From positions 62,001-126,000 of the forward strand of contig NZ_FNOR01000013.1 of NCBI RefSeq assembly GCF_900107095.1: 64,000 nucleotides of DNA. Reading direction: 5' to 3'. The translations under genes and the position numbers were made by a program. A model generated the notes under the pieces. The model was not told the DNA's origin. It did not search any database and was given only the letters and a program-made list of their open reading frames with translations. Every line of letters begins with the position of its first letter. Position 1 is the first letter of the stretch. Positions 10,060 through 18,264 of this stretch are shown piece after piece. The stretch is from Collimonas sp. OK242 (GTDB lineage: Bacteria; Pseudomonadota; Gammaproteobacteria; Burkholderiales; Burkholderiaceae_D).

Positions 10060-10995
10060 GTGCTTCGTCAGATTATAGTGACATTGTGCTGGTTGCCGCT
10101 CAGCCTGCTTGCCCTGAGCAGCCAGGCCGGCGCCGTCGAGCCGGCGGCAACGCCAGCCCAAGTTGCGCCCGCGCGCCAGGGCGGCGCCTTGTTCAAGGTA
10201 CAGCGCGCCGGTCAAAGCGCCTACGTATTCGGCACCATCCATGTCGGCCGCGCCGACTTTTACCCCTTCGACGACAAAATCTTGCAAGCGCTGCAACACT
10301 CCTCGTCCGTAGCATTGGAAATCGATCCCGGCAATACGCAGGGATTGTCCGCTCTGGTGAGCAAATACGGTATCTATGCCGATGGCACGTCACTGCCTCC
10401 GGAATTGCCGCAAGCTTTGCAACAGCAGCTCAATCCGCTGCTGGAAAGATACGGCCTGACGCCAGCCGCCGTGGCCAACATGAAACCGTGGCTGCTGGCG
10501 ACCCTGCTGGGCATCAGCGAATACAGCTATCAAGGTTATCTGCCGCAGTATGGCGTCGACGGCAGCTTGGCCGCTTTTGCGAAAAGCCACGGCAAACCCC
10601 TGATTGAGCTGGAAACCGCCGAACAGCAATTGTCCTTGCTGGGCAAGCTGACTGCAGCTGAACAGATCCAGTTCCTGCAAGACAGCATCGATGAAATACA
10701 AGATCCGGAAAAAGCGCAACGTTCATTGCAATTGATCACGCTGTGGCGCAACGGCGATGTCGAGGGTTTGACCGCCATGCTGGCGGACATGACCAGCGAC
10801 GATACTTTCACCGGGAAATTCGTGCAGCGCGCCTTGCTGGATGAGCGCAATCCTGGCCTGGCAGACGGCATCGCCAGACTGGCGGGCACGACGCCGCGCG
10901 CTTTCGTCGGCATCGGCATGCTGCACCTGGTGGGTCAGCACAGCGTGCTGGCGCTATTGGAGCAGCGCGGCTATACGGTAACCCGGATTTATTGA
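10060..10995 (+). CDS. TraB/GumN family exported protein
   Basis: This 311-residue protein begins with GTG at 10060, five bases after AAGGAG. A signal peptide runs to about residue 24 (LSLLALSSQAGA). The TraB/GumN domain (PF01963) follows: FGTIHVGRADFYP near the start, a central helical part (MKPWLLATLLG) and GIGMLHLVGQHSVLALLEQRGYTV at the end. Distant relatives are the Tiki Wnt proteases, whose Gly-x-x-His motif matches GTIHVG, so a metal-dependent hydrolase role is possible but unproved for bacterial members. Its stop overlaps the start of mnmC, so the two genes are probably cotranscribed. Confidence 0.85.
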   Translation: MLRQIIVTLCWLPLSLLALSSQAGAVEPAATPAQVAPARQGGALFKVQRAGQSAYVFGTIHVGRADFYPFDDKILQALQHSSSVALEIDPGNTQGLSALVSKYGIYADGTSLPPELPQALQQQLNPLLERYGLTPAAVANMKPWLLATLLGISEYSYQGYLPQYGVDGSLAAFAKSHGKPLIELETAEQQLSLLGKLTAAEQIQFLQDSIDEIQDPEKAQRSLQLITLWRNGDVEGLTAMLADMTSDDTFTGKFVQRALLDERNPGLADGIARLAGTTPRAFVGIGMLHLVGQHSVLALLEQRGYTVTRIY

Positions 10996-12824
10996 CGCCT
11001 ATCTTGATCCCGCATCCAGTTACCTTGCCGACCGATCACGCGCGCCATTGGCGCGAGCGGAACAGCTTCGTGCTGCTAGAGTGCGAATTCGGCAGCGGCG
11101 AACATTTTTTCGCGACCTGGCAGGCATGGCGCGACGATCCGCAACGTCCCCGGCAATTGCATTATCTGGCGCTGCTGCCGCAACTTGTAGCACTCCACGA
11201 TCTGCAACAAGCCTCGGAGAAATTTCCGGAGTGGCAAACCTTGTACGCCGAACTGTGCCTCGCATGGCCACCAGCGGTAGCGGGTTTCCATCGGATTTTC
11301 CTGGAACATGAACAACTGGTCCTGACGCTGATGATCGGCGATGGCGCCGCCTGTCTGCGTCAGATCGTCGCCAAAGTGGACGCCTTCCGAGTGCTCGGGC
11401 GCGGCTGGCAAACATGGCCTGCCGCTGTGCTAGGCGGCCTCGGAAAATTAGCTGCACAGCATGCCAGCCTGGATATCTGCGGATTGGAAGCGGCGGCGCG
11501 CAAGCAGCTGCAGCAAGCCGGATTTGTGTTTGAAGATGACGCCGATAGAGGGCCTGAATCAGACCCTGAATTAAAAATTTCGTGCGCACGTTTTGCACCA
11601 CGTTTTAGCGCACGGTCGGCAGCGGCAATGATTCATGGCGACCGCCGCGCGATTGTCATCGGCGCCGGCCTGGCCGGCAGCGCCGCTTGCCAGCGCCTGG
11701 TGCAGCGCGGCTGGAGCGTCGATCTGATCGAAAGCCATGCAAGGCCGGCGCAACAAGCCTCCGGCAATAGCGCCGGCATTTTCATGCCGTTGCTGTCGCG
11801 CGACGACAACCCCGGCTCGCGTCTCAGCCGCAGCGCCTATCTGTTTGCCCTGCAGGCCTGGCGCCGGCTGGGCGGCATCGGCACCGCCTTTACCGGCGCT
11901 GCCTGCGGTGTCCTGCAAATCGCCCGCGACGCCGAACATGCAGACGGCCAGCAGCAACTGGCAGATTTTTGGCGCTACCCCGCCGACTATGCACAGTGGC
12001 TGGATCAGGCCGCCGCGAGCCGCCTCGCCGGCTGCCCGGTCAGCGGCGGCGGCTGGTACTTCCCCGCCGCCGGCTGGGTACGGCCGCGCAGTCTTTGCCA
12101 GGCGCTGCTGGATGACTGCAGCAGTCGTCTGCAAACCCATTTTGGACGGCACGCGGCCCTGCTCGAACGCGGGCAGGATAGCTGGAGCGTCCGCGACCGG
12201 CAAGGCGCGGAGATAGCCAACGCACCAGTGGTGATTCTGGCAAATGCCTGCGACGCCCTGCATTTCCGCCAGGCAGAAGATCTGCCCTTGAACGCCATCC
12301 GCGGCCAGATCACTTACATCGAAGCCGGGCAAGTTCCCGCCATCGCGCCGGTGATATGCGGCGAAGCCTACCTGACGCCGGCTTACCAAGGGTGGTGCAG
12401 CGCCGGGGCTTCGTATGACGAGGATCAGCAGCAGACGCTGCGCCAGGACAGCCAGGACGACAATCTGGCGCGCCTGGCCAACATCTTGCCGGGCTGGCAG
12501 GCAGGCGCATTGCCGCTGGCCGGACGTGTCGGTTTTCGCTGCGTCGCCAGCGATCGCCTGCCGTTGGTCGGCGCCTTGCCGGATAAAACCGGCGCATGTG
12601 CAGTGCGCGAAGCGAAATTGAAAGATCTGGCCCGTTTTCCGGGCTTGTACAGCCTGCTTGGCTATGCTTCGCGCGGCTTGATATGGGCGCCGCTGGCGGC
12701 GGAATTCCTGGCGTCGCAACTGAACGGAGAACCGCTGCCGATTGAAGCCGATCTGGCGGCAGCACTCGATCCGGCACGGTTTTTATTAAAAAAACAACGC
12801 CGCAACATGCCCCCGCACCAATAA
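10992..12824 (+). CDS. mnmC: MnmC: tRNA 5-methylaminomethyl-2-thiouridine synthesis protein, intact FAD half, degenerate methyltransferase half
   Basis: In E. coli MnmC the FAD domain converts cmnm5(s2)U34 of tRNA to nm5(s2)U and the methyltransferase domain makes mnm5(s2)U. Here residues about 215-610 form a good oxidoreductase, with GAGLAG at 224-229 and RVGFRCVASDRLP near the end. The first 200 residues align with the methyltransferase half but look decayed: the N-terminal strand region is about 35 residues short, the SAM loop reads FGSGEHF (33-39) instead of GFGTGxNF, and the DGFAPxxNP catalytic motif is replaced after Asp130 by unrelated residues. The start is an assumed TTG overlapping the upstream stop; no better start is visible. 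Confidence 0.85.
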   Translation: MTPILIPHPVTLPTDHARHWRERNSFVLLECEFGSGEHFFATWQAWRDDPQRPRQLHYLALLPQLVALHDLQQASEKFPEWQTLYAELCLAWPPAVAGFHRIFLEHEQLVLTLMIGDGAACLRQIVAKVDAFRVLGRGWQTWPAAVLGGLGKLAAQHASLDICGLEAAARKQLQQAGFVFEDDADRGPESDPELKISCARFAPRFSARSAAAMIHGDRRAIVIGAGLAGSAACQRLVQRGWSVDLIESHARPAQQASGNSAGIFMPLLSRDDNPGSRLSRSAYLFALQAWRRLGGIGTAFTGAACGVLQIARDAEHADGQQQLADFWRYPADYAQWLDQAAASRLAGCPVSGGGWYFPAAGWVRPRSLCQALLDDCSSRLQTHFGRHAALLERGQDSWSVRDRQGAEIANAPVVILANACDALHFRQAEDLPLNAIRGQITYIEAGQVPAIAPVICGEAYLTPAYQGWCSAGASYDEDQQQTLRQDSQDDNLARLANILPGWQAGALPLAGRVGFRCVASDRLPLVGALPDKTGACAVREAKLKDLARFPGLYSLLGYASRGLIWAPLAAEFLASQLNGEPLPIEADLAAALDPARFLLKKQRRNMPPHQ

Positions 12825-12825
12825 A

Positions 12826-12848
12826 CAGGGCGCCCCAAAGGCGCCCTG
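12826..12848 (+). terminator. Possible terminator hairpin after mnmC
   Basis: CAGGGCGCC and GGCGCCCTG flank a five-base loop, starting two bases after the mnmC stop. It is a strong GC stem but has no T run after it, so it may end transcription only partly or protect the mRNA 3' end. Confidence 0.45.
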
Positions 12849-13049
12849 CAGCTGGTTAACGATCCCAGCGGTATGGCCGCATTCGCCAGTCGCCGCGCGG
12901 GCCTTGTTCCCAGCCGGGCTGCCATTACGCCATCGCTAAGGTAAAATGGCGGCCTGCCACGCGGCATTGTCGTTTTATAAAAATAATTGCGGGATAGTGC
13001 AGCCGCAATGCGACCACACACTGTCCCCACCTGATTTCCCGGAATACCC

Positions 13050-14681
13050 ATGTTGCGATTGAATGAAATACAGCTTCCCCTCGACCATCCTGAAGACGCG
13101 CTGCAAGCCGCGATTCTGGCGCGGCTGGGAATCGCCGCCGAAGAAATGCTCGGCTACACAATTTTCCGCCGCAGTTACGACGCCCGCAAAAAGACTGCGG
13201 TGATCCTGACTTACAGCGTAGATGTCGATCTCAAGGACGAGAGCGCTATCCTCAAGCGCATGAAGGGCGATCGCAGCGTAGCGCCGACGCCTGATACCAA
13301 CTACCGTTTTGTAGCGCAAGCGCCCGGCCAGCTGACAACGCGGCCGGTGGTCATCGGCACCGGGCCATGCGGCCTGTTTGCCGGCTTGATCCTGGCGCAG
13401 ATGGGATTCAATCCGATCATCCTGGAACGCGGCAAGGCGGTGCGTGAACGCACCAAGGATACTTGGGGACTGTGGCGCAAACGCGAGCTGCAGCCGGAGT
13501 CCAACGTCCAGTTCGGCGAAGGCGGCGCCGGGACGTTTTCCGACGGCAAGCTGTGGACCCAGATCAAAGACCCGAAGCACTACGGCCGCAAGGTGCTGAC
13601 CGAATTCGTCAAGGCCGATGCGCCGGACGAGATCATGTACGTCAGCAAGCCGCATATCGGCACTTTCCGGCTGGTCAAGATGGTGGAGCAAATGCGCGCC
13701 AGCATCGAAGCGCTGGGCGGCGAGTTCCGCTTCCAGCAAAAAGTCGAGGACATCGACATCAAATGGGAAAACGGCCAGGGCCAGGTGCGCGCCGTAATAC
13801 TTGCCAGCGGTGCTTCGATCGTTACCGACCATGTCGTATTGGCGATCGGCCACAGCGCCCGCGATACCTTCCAGATGCTGTACGACCGCGGCGTGTATAT
13901 CGAAGCCAAACCGTTCTCTCTCGGCTTCCGCATCGAGCATCCGCAATCCTTGATCGACCGCTGCCGCTTCGGCCCCAGCGCCGGTAATCCGATACTGGGC
14001 GCCGCCGACTATAAATTGGTACATCACTGCGAATCTGGTCAAGCCCGCGGTCGCGCGGTCTACAGCTTCTGCATGTGCCCGGGCGGCACCGTGGTGGCCG
14101 CCACCTCGGAACCTGGGCGCGTGGTCACCAACGGCATGAGCCAATATTCGCGTAACGAACGCAATGCCAACAGCGGCATCGTGGTCGGCATTACACCAGA
14201 CGATTACCCCGGCCATCCGCTGGCCGGGATCGCCTTCCAGCGCCAGTGGGAATCGCGCGCCTTCGAGCTGGGCGGCGGCGCCTACGATGCACCCGGTCAA
14301 CTGGTTGGCGACTTTCTCGCCGGCCGGCCATCGACCACGCTCGGTTCCGTGATTCCTTCCTACAAACCCGGCGTCCACCTGGGCGATCTGAGCGCCGCCC
14401 TGCCGGATTACGCGATTGCCGCCATCCGTGAAGCGTTGCCGGTGTTCGACAAGCAGATCCGCGGTTTCGCCATGAACGACGCGGTGCTGACCGGCGTCGA
14501 GACCCGCACTTCATCGCCGGTGCGCATCAAGCGCCACGACGACAACCTGCAAAGCTTGAATACGACCGGCTTGTTTCCGGCCGGGGAAGGCGCCGGGTAT
14601 GCCGGCGGCATCATGTCGGCGGCGATTGACGGGATCCGGGTAGCGGAGGCGGTCGCATTGAGCATGCTGAACAAAAAGTAA
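13050..14681 (+). CDS. FAD-dependent dehydrogenase of unknown substrate (COG2509)
   Basis: This 543-residue soluble flavoprotein belongs to the 'uncharacterised FAD-dependent dehydrogenase' family. An N-terminal domain (1 to about 95) with GYTIFRRSYDARKK and VDVDLKDES is family-specific. The Rossmann FAD site follows: PVVIGTGPCGLFAGLILAQMG then LERGKAVRERTKD. Next are the family signatures NVQFGEGGAGTFSDGKL and, near the end, FPAGEGAGYAGGIMSAAIDGIRVAEA, which binds FAD. Length matches the family. It is monocistronic, with its own leader of about 200 bases. Relatives occur in most bacteria but the reaction is unknown; a link to tRNA or other polymer oxidation is speculation. Confidence 0.85.
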   Translation: MLRLNEIQLPLDHPEDALQAAILARLGIAAEEMLGYTIFRRSYDARKKTAVILTYSVDVDLKDESAILKRMKGDRSVAPTPDTNYRFVAQAPGQLTTRPVVIGTGPCGLFAGLILAQMGFNPIILERGKAVRERTKDTWGLWRKRELQPESNVQFGEGGAGTFSDGKLWTQIKDPKHYGRKVLTEFVKADAPDEIMYVSKPHIGTFRLVKMVEQMRASIEALGGEFRFQQKVEDIDIKWENGQGQVRAVILASGASIVTDHVVLAIGHSARDTFQMLYDRGVYIEAKPFSLGFRIEHPQSLIDRCRFGPSAGNPILGAADYKLVHHCESGQARGRAVYSFCMCPGGTVVAATSEPGRVVTNGMSQYSRNERNANSGIVVGITPDDYPGHPLAGIAFQRQWESRAFELGGGAYDAPGQLVGDFLAGRPSTTLGSVIPSYKPGVHLGDLSAALPDYAIAAIREALPVFDKQIRGFAMNDAVLTGVETRTSSPVRIKRHDDNLQSLNTTGLFPAGEGAGYAGGIMSAAIDGIRVAEAVALSMLNKK

Positions 14682-14716
14682 ACCTGCTCGATGGGGGACA
14701 ATGCGGGACTGCAGGC

Positions 14717-14998
14717 TTAACGTTTTTCTGCTGTCTTGTACACGGCGTTCCGCTCGCGCTTACCCACGGCCACGATCACTACGATCAATTCTTTGTCGCG
14801 CACTTCGTAGACTAGCCGATAGCCCGCCTGGCGCAACTTGATTTTATATCGGTTTTTAGAGCCTGACAGCTGTGCTGACGGGACGCGGGGATTCAGCAAC
14901 CGTTCTGCCAGTTTCTTTTTGAACTGCTCCCGCATGTCCTGATCCAGCTTGCGCCATTCCCCCAATGCTTCCTCAAGGAAGGCTAGTTCAAAGCTCAT
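14717..14998 (-). CDS. relE: RelE/ParE-type toxin (StbE-like)
   Basis: This 93-residue protein starts at MSFELAF and has the RelE/ParE fold pattern: FLEEALGEWRKLD helix, PRVPSAQLSGSKNRYKIKLRQAGYRLVYEV sheet region (read in two parts here), and IVVIVAVGKRERNAVY end. RelE toxins cut mRNA in the ribosome A site; the GYRLVYEV and GKRERxxVY segments hold the usual Arg/Tyr positions. Start 14998 overlaps the antitoxin stop by 11 bases, the arrangement that keeps toxin translation dependent on antitoxin translation. An in-frame start at 15049 would lie inside the antitoxin gene and is rejected. Confidence 0.87.
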   Translation of the reverse strand: MSFELAFLEEALGEWRKLDQDMREQFKKKLAERLLNPRVPSAQLSGSKNRYKIKLRQAGYRLVYEVRDKELIVVIVAVGKRERNAVYKTAEKR

Positions 14999-15236
14999 CC
15001 AGCTTGACCTTGACCACAGCCTGACCTTTCCGAGCATCTGCAACTGCATTCAACTCCATGTCTTCCAGCTTGTTCATCAGCACTTCATAGGCTTTTGCTG
15101 GAACGCAATAAAAAACCGGCTGGTTCCGGTTTAATATCGCCACAGGAAATCCTTCGCCGGCAGATACGGTTCCCATAGGGTCTTTTTTTAACTCGGAAAC
15201 GCTTGCTGTCGTTTCGGCAAGAATCAGGTGCGCCAT
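14988..15236 (-). CDS. Type II antitoxin, Phd/YefM (StbD-like) family
   Basis: This 82-residue protein starts MAHLILAETTASVSELKK. The segments ELKKDPMGTVSAGEGFPVAILNRNQP and FYCVPAKAYEVLM (shown here as separate matches) are characteristic of StbD-like antitoxins with an N-terminal Phd-type DNA-binding fold; the acidic/basic tail binds the toxin. Upstream in-frame ATGs exist, at MKDAII and earlier, but homologues begin at MAH. A perfect palindrome sits four bases upstream of this start and is the likely autoregulatory operator. The pair is the only toxin-antitoxin module in the window and is flanked by ordinary chromosomal genes. Confidence 0.85.
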   Translation of the reverse strand: MAHLILAETTASVSELKKDPMGTVSAGEGFPVAILNRNQPVFYCVPAKAYEVLMNKLEDMELNAVADARKGQAVVKVKLDEL

Positions 15237-15239
15237 AGG

Positions 15240-15257
15240 AATACTTTTAAAAGTATT
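15240..15257. promoter_or_regulatory. Palindromic operator of the toxin-antitoxin operon
   Basis: AATACTTTTAAAAGTATT is a perfect 18-base palindrome directly before the antitoxin start codon. Phd/YefM antitoxins repress their own operons by binding such palindromes. It occupies the space where a ribosome site would be, so it could also affect translation. Confidence 0.65.
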
Positions 15258-15435
15258 GTTAACAGCACCAATAATAGCATCTTTCATAGTACTTCCATGC
15301 ATATCGTCCACCTAGCGAAAAAGCCCAGTATGGACTAACTTTTGCAGCCAATTTATAAGCATGCCGTAAGTCTTGGCTGAATTTCCGTCTCGTGTTCGCG
15401 AAGTGAATGGTTTAGCCAATTTCGGTGAAGATTCT

Positions 15436-16683
15436 TTATTTGTTTGCGGATTCAGCCTGCTGCTTGATATACGCGGCGTCAGTCAGCGTTTGCAGAAAAG
15501 CCACCAGATCATCCACATCGCTATCGCTTAGTGCAGGCTTGCTGCCTTCACGCCGGTTGTATGGCACCGAATTGATGTTGACGTTTTCCCGATAGGCAGG
15601 CGGCACGTCATCGAATTTAACGCCGTTTTTATACCAGTCGCCCGGTTTGGTCGCGCGTGTTGCATAAAACGCGACGGCGTCGCGCAGCTCGCTAAATACG
15701 CCGTTATGCATGTAACTTTCGCGTACGGCGACATTGCGCAGGCTAGGGGTTTTGAAATAGCCGCACCATTGGCTGCTGTCGGGCCATTGCAATTGGGCTG
15801 CGGTTTTGCATAAGCCGACATCATAGAATTCGGGATTGCGATTTTCTGCAATCCTGCGGTTACGCGGCACCGCTACCGCATCGTAGCCAAAATCGGTGAA
15901 CATCGAACGCGCCGGATTGCCGGAGCTGTCATTGAATTTATGACAGGATGCGCAGTTGCCTTTATCCGGGTCCTTGAACAAACGCAGGCCGCGCATTTCT
16001 GCCGCGCTCAATTTAAGGCACCCGCGGATATAGTCGTCGTATCTGGAGCTGAACGGCGTCATTTCGTCACTGCGTAAAAAGGCTTGCAACGCGCGGCTGG
16101 CGGCCTGGGTCGCTGGTGCCGGCCGCTGAAATATGGCAGCGCCGAACTGGGTTCGCATCTCGGGCGCATACGCTTGTTGCAGCTTGCGCGCCAGTTGGCT
16201 GGGGTTGCGGTTATTCATTTCCAGAGGATTAAACAAAGGACCCAGAACCTGCTCTGCCAAGGTATTGGCGCGGCCATCCCAAAAGAAGCCGCCGAACGGA
16301 ATCGGCGCCAGCGCATCGTCATCCCGATAGAAAAAACGCGGCGGCGTATAGCGCAGATACAAAACCGAGGGCGTGTTGCGCGTACCCAGGCTGGTCGGAC
16401 GGCTACCTAGCGCGACACCGGTCCGTGACCCGTGATTGCCGGAAAAAGCCTGTGCCGGAGCGTGGCAACTGGCGCAACTGGTGCCGCGCGGTTCCGACAG
16501 CCGGGTATCGAAAAACAATTGCCGGCCGAGCGCCACAAGTCCCGGAGGATCTGCGGGCGCCGCTGCCGGCGCCGGCATTTCCGGATAGAGCGGCGTGTTC
16601 ACTGGCGCGGCATGCAGCGTGAACGGCGCCAGGCCGGCCAGCAGCACGTTGGCTAACAGCAGGGCCTGCCGCAGACTACGCAT
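15436..16683 (-). CDS. Exported di-haem cytochrome c peroxidase/MauG-family protein
   Basis: This 415-residue periplasmic protein has a signal peptide to about residue 25. Two c-type haem sites are present: CASCH at residues 70-74 and a second CASCH in the middle (GNCASCHKFND). The first half keeps LGRQLFFDTRLS, the mark of bacterial di-haem peroxidases, and the second has the typical KTPSLRNVAVRESYMHNGVF segment. Members reduce hydrogen peroxide or oxidise other substrates, as MauG does. Its ATG overlaps the stop of the upstream phosphoesterase by one base, so the two are cotranslated. The pairing suggests a joint function that I cannot name. Confidence 0.87.
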   Translation of the reverse strand: MRSLRQALLLANVLLAGLAPFTLHAAPVNTPLYPEMPAPAAAPADPPGLVALGRQLFFDTRLSEPRGTSCASCHAPAQAFSGNHGSRTGVALGSRPTSLGTRNTPSVLYLRYTPPRFFYRDDDALAPIPFGGFFWDGRANTLAEQVLGPLFNPLEMNNRNPSQLARKLQQAYAPEMRTQFGAAIFQRPAPATQAASRALQAFLRSDEMTPFSSRYDDYIRGCLKLSAAEMRGLRLFKDPDKGNCASCHKFNDSSGNPARSMFTDFGYDAVAVPRNRRIAENRNPEFYDVGLCKTAAQLQWPDSSQWCGYFKTPSLRNVAVRESYMHNGVFSELRDAVAFYATRATKPGDWYKNGVKFDDVPPAYRENVNINSVPYNRREGSKPALSDSDVDDLVAFLQTLTDAAYIKQQAESANK

Positions 16684-18110
16684 CAGTTTGGCGCCAGATA
16701 GCCACTCTTATCGCAACTGATGTTGTTGCCGTTTTGCAGGCAGGTGGTTAGCAGCAGTCCCTTGCGCGTATAGGCTTTGTATGCCCACGCGCCATTGCTT
16801 TGGCGATCCATCACCATGAAACCGAAGCTGCTCGTATGCGCAATCTTGTCGACAATGACGCCAGCAGCGGGACTGACGTTGGCTGGAAACGGATCGGCAA
16901 AATTCACGTCCAGATTATCGCCGCCGTTGCCGGAGACGAAAGTGGCGGGATGGTTGGATGAAAAATTGATGGCCTGGAAATCATGAACGTGGCCATGAAT
17001 CGCGGTCTTCACCCCGGCCGGATAGAAGGCGGTCGGATTGACGCTTTGCATCACCGATAGCAGAGCAGCGTTACCCGGCGCCGGCGCGGCGCCGGCCAAT
17101 GGCGCGAAACCCAGAATCGGATGGTGGTTGGTGAAAATGCTGTTGACGCCGGCCTTCGCCGCCAGGCGGTTGACTGTCTGGAACTGCACCTGATATTTGA
17201 TGAATTGCGGATCGCTGGTGGGCAACGCTGTCCGGCCCGCTTTCGATGAATCGAACACAATCACTTGCGTATCGAGACCGAGCGCCACCGCGTAAGGCTC
17301 GGAGAAATTCCCCAAGCCGTCATTGGCCGGATCGTCGCAAGACCGCCTGGCGTCGAACGGTTGCGTATCCAGGAAACGGAACCAGCCCTGGCCGGCGCGG
17401 GCGCATTCCTCGTGATTGCCGCGCACCATGATCCACGGCGCGGCAGCCATCAGCGGCGCAGCGGGCTTGAACAGATCTGCTTGCCATGCATCCCAGCCAT
17501 AACCCCATGGACTGTCTTTACAACCGGCGATATCTGCAGGACAGGCGTTTTCGCGATAGTGATAATCGCCTATGTGCAATACCAAATCCGGTTGCATGGC
17601 GGCGGCGGCGCTGGCGATCTCGGGGAATGGCCAGGCATCGCCATCGGCGCAGGCTTGCCAGGCGTTATCGGCTTTTTTCATGCGGCAACCGGTATCGGCC
17701 AGCACCACCACGCGCTGCGGCTCCTTCTTGGGTAAAGGCAAAGAACGAGAGCCCACTGTGACACCGCTGCTGTCGGCAGGCACGCTGTATTCACAAGCGG
17801 CGACGGGAAAGACTGAAGGCTTGGAGTCGGCGGCCGCGCTGGCGGTTGGGCGCAGCGCCGCCGTGGCCGGCGCTGCGCGCAAAGTCATCGCAACATAGTC
17901 GGCGCCGTCACGGATTTCGGGACAGCTGGCGTCGCTAGTGATGACCCTGACGATAGCCTGGTTGTTACTGCCGACAGTGACCCAGGCCGCCTTTACGCCA
18001 GCGTCAACGCTGTTGCTGTCGCTACCGCCGCAACCTGCGGCTGCCAGCCCTATGCTCATGGTTGCAGCCAATGAAAATGTGCTGCGCCACAGTTGCTTGG
18101 TCACGTCCAT
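16683..18110 (-). CDS. Lipoprotein metallophosphoesterase (calcineurin-like)
   Basis: This 475-residue protein carries a lipobox (LAAAGCGG, Cys near residue 27) and so is probably membrane-anchored in the periplasm. Residues up to about 130 resemble the spacer domain seen before such phosphoesterases. The metal-binding motifs of the calcineurin fold follow in order: ADTGCR, GDYHYR, GNHEEC, TNHHP and HGHVHDF. The domain should cleave phosphate mono- or diesters using two metals. It is first in a two-gene operon with the di-haem peroxidase and is preceded by a PhoB-like box and a well-placed -10, which fits a phosphate-scavenging role. An ATG at 18128 is a less likely start. Confidence 0.83.
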   Translation of the reverse strand: MDVTKQLWRSTFSLAATMSIGLAAAGCGGSDSNSVDAGVKAAWVTVGSNNQAIVRVITSDASCPEIRDGADYVAMTLRAAPATAALRPTASAAADSKPSVFPVAACEYSVPADSSGVTVGSRSLPLPKKEPQRVVVLADTGCRMKKADNAWQACADGDAWPFPEIASAAAAMQPDLVLHIGDYHYRENACPADIAGCKDSPWGYGWDAWQADLFKPAAPLMAAAPWIMVRGNHEECARAGQGWFRFLDTQPFDARRSCDDPANDGLGNFSEPYAVALGLDTQVIVFDSSKAGRTALPTSDPQFIKYQVQFQTVNRLAAKAGVNSIFTNHHPILGFAPLAGAAPAPGNAALLSVMQSVNPTAFYPAGVKTAIHGHVHDFQAINFSSNHPATFVSGNGGDNLDVNFADPFPANVSPAAGVIVDKIAHTSSFGFMVMDRQSNGAWAYKAYTRKGLLLTTCLQNGNNISCDKSGYLAPN

Positions 18111-18153
18111 ATAGCTCACCAGGGTCAAAGTTCATGCTGTCGAATGATCAAGA

Positions 18154-18198
18154 ATCATAAGAAAAAAATATGACGTAGTCATTACATCGAGTGGACAA
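18154..18198 (-). promoter_or_regulatory. Candidate PhoB box and -10 for the phosphoesterase-peroxidase operon
   Basis: On the minus strand three 7-mers recur every 11 bases: TTGTCCA (18198-18192), ATGTAAT (18187-18181) and ACGTCAT (18176-18170). The last two match the PhoB consensus CTGTCAT at five of seven positions. Exactly 10 bases after the last comes TATGAT (18159-18154), a good -10. PhoB-activated promoters have this geometry and lack a -35. The call rests on pattern only. Confidence 0.55.
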
Positions 18199-18226
18199 AA
18201 AAAATACGCAGGGATGCGTATTTTTT
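18197..18226 (-). terminator. Rho-independent terminator after the winged-helix regulator gene
   Basis: AAAATACGCA and TGCGTATTTT flank a GGGA loop, with A and T runs on both sides, so the hairpin can act in both directions. It lies about 40 bases after the regulator stop on the minus strand. Confidence 0.75.
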
Positions 18227-18264
18227 ATGACGTGGCTCCGAGCTTCGATCTACGGCCGGAACGG

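Noticed and set aside
10006-10299. N-terminal extension of the pyrimidine 5'-nucleotidase
   Set aside because: The extension is antisense to the TraB/GumN gene, lacks homology and would leave no room for the divergent promoters.
15237-15311. Longer antitoxin starting at an upstream ATG
   Set aside because: Family members start at MAH; the extension would place the palindromic operator inside the gene. Kept only as an open alternative.
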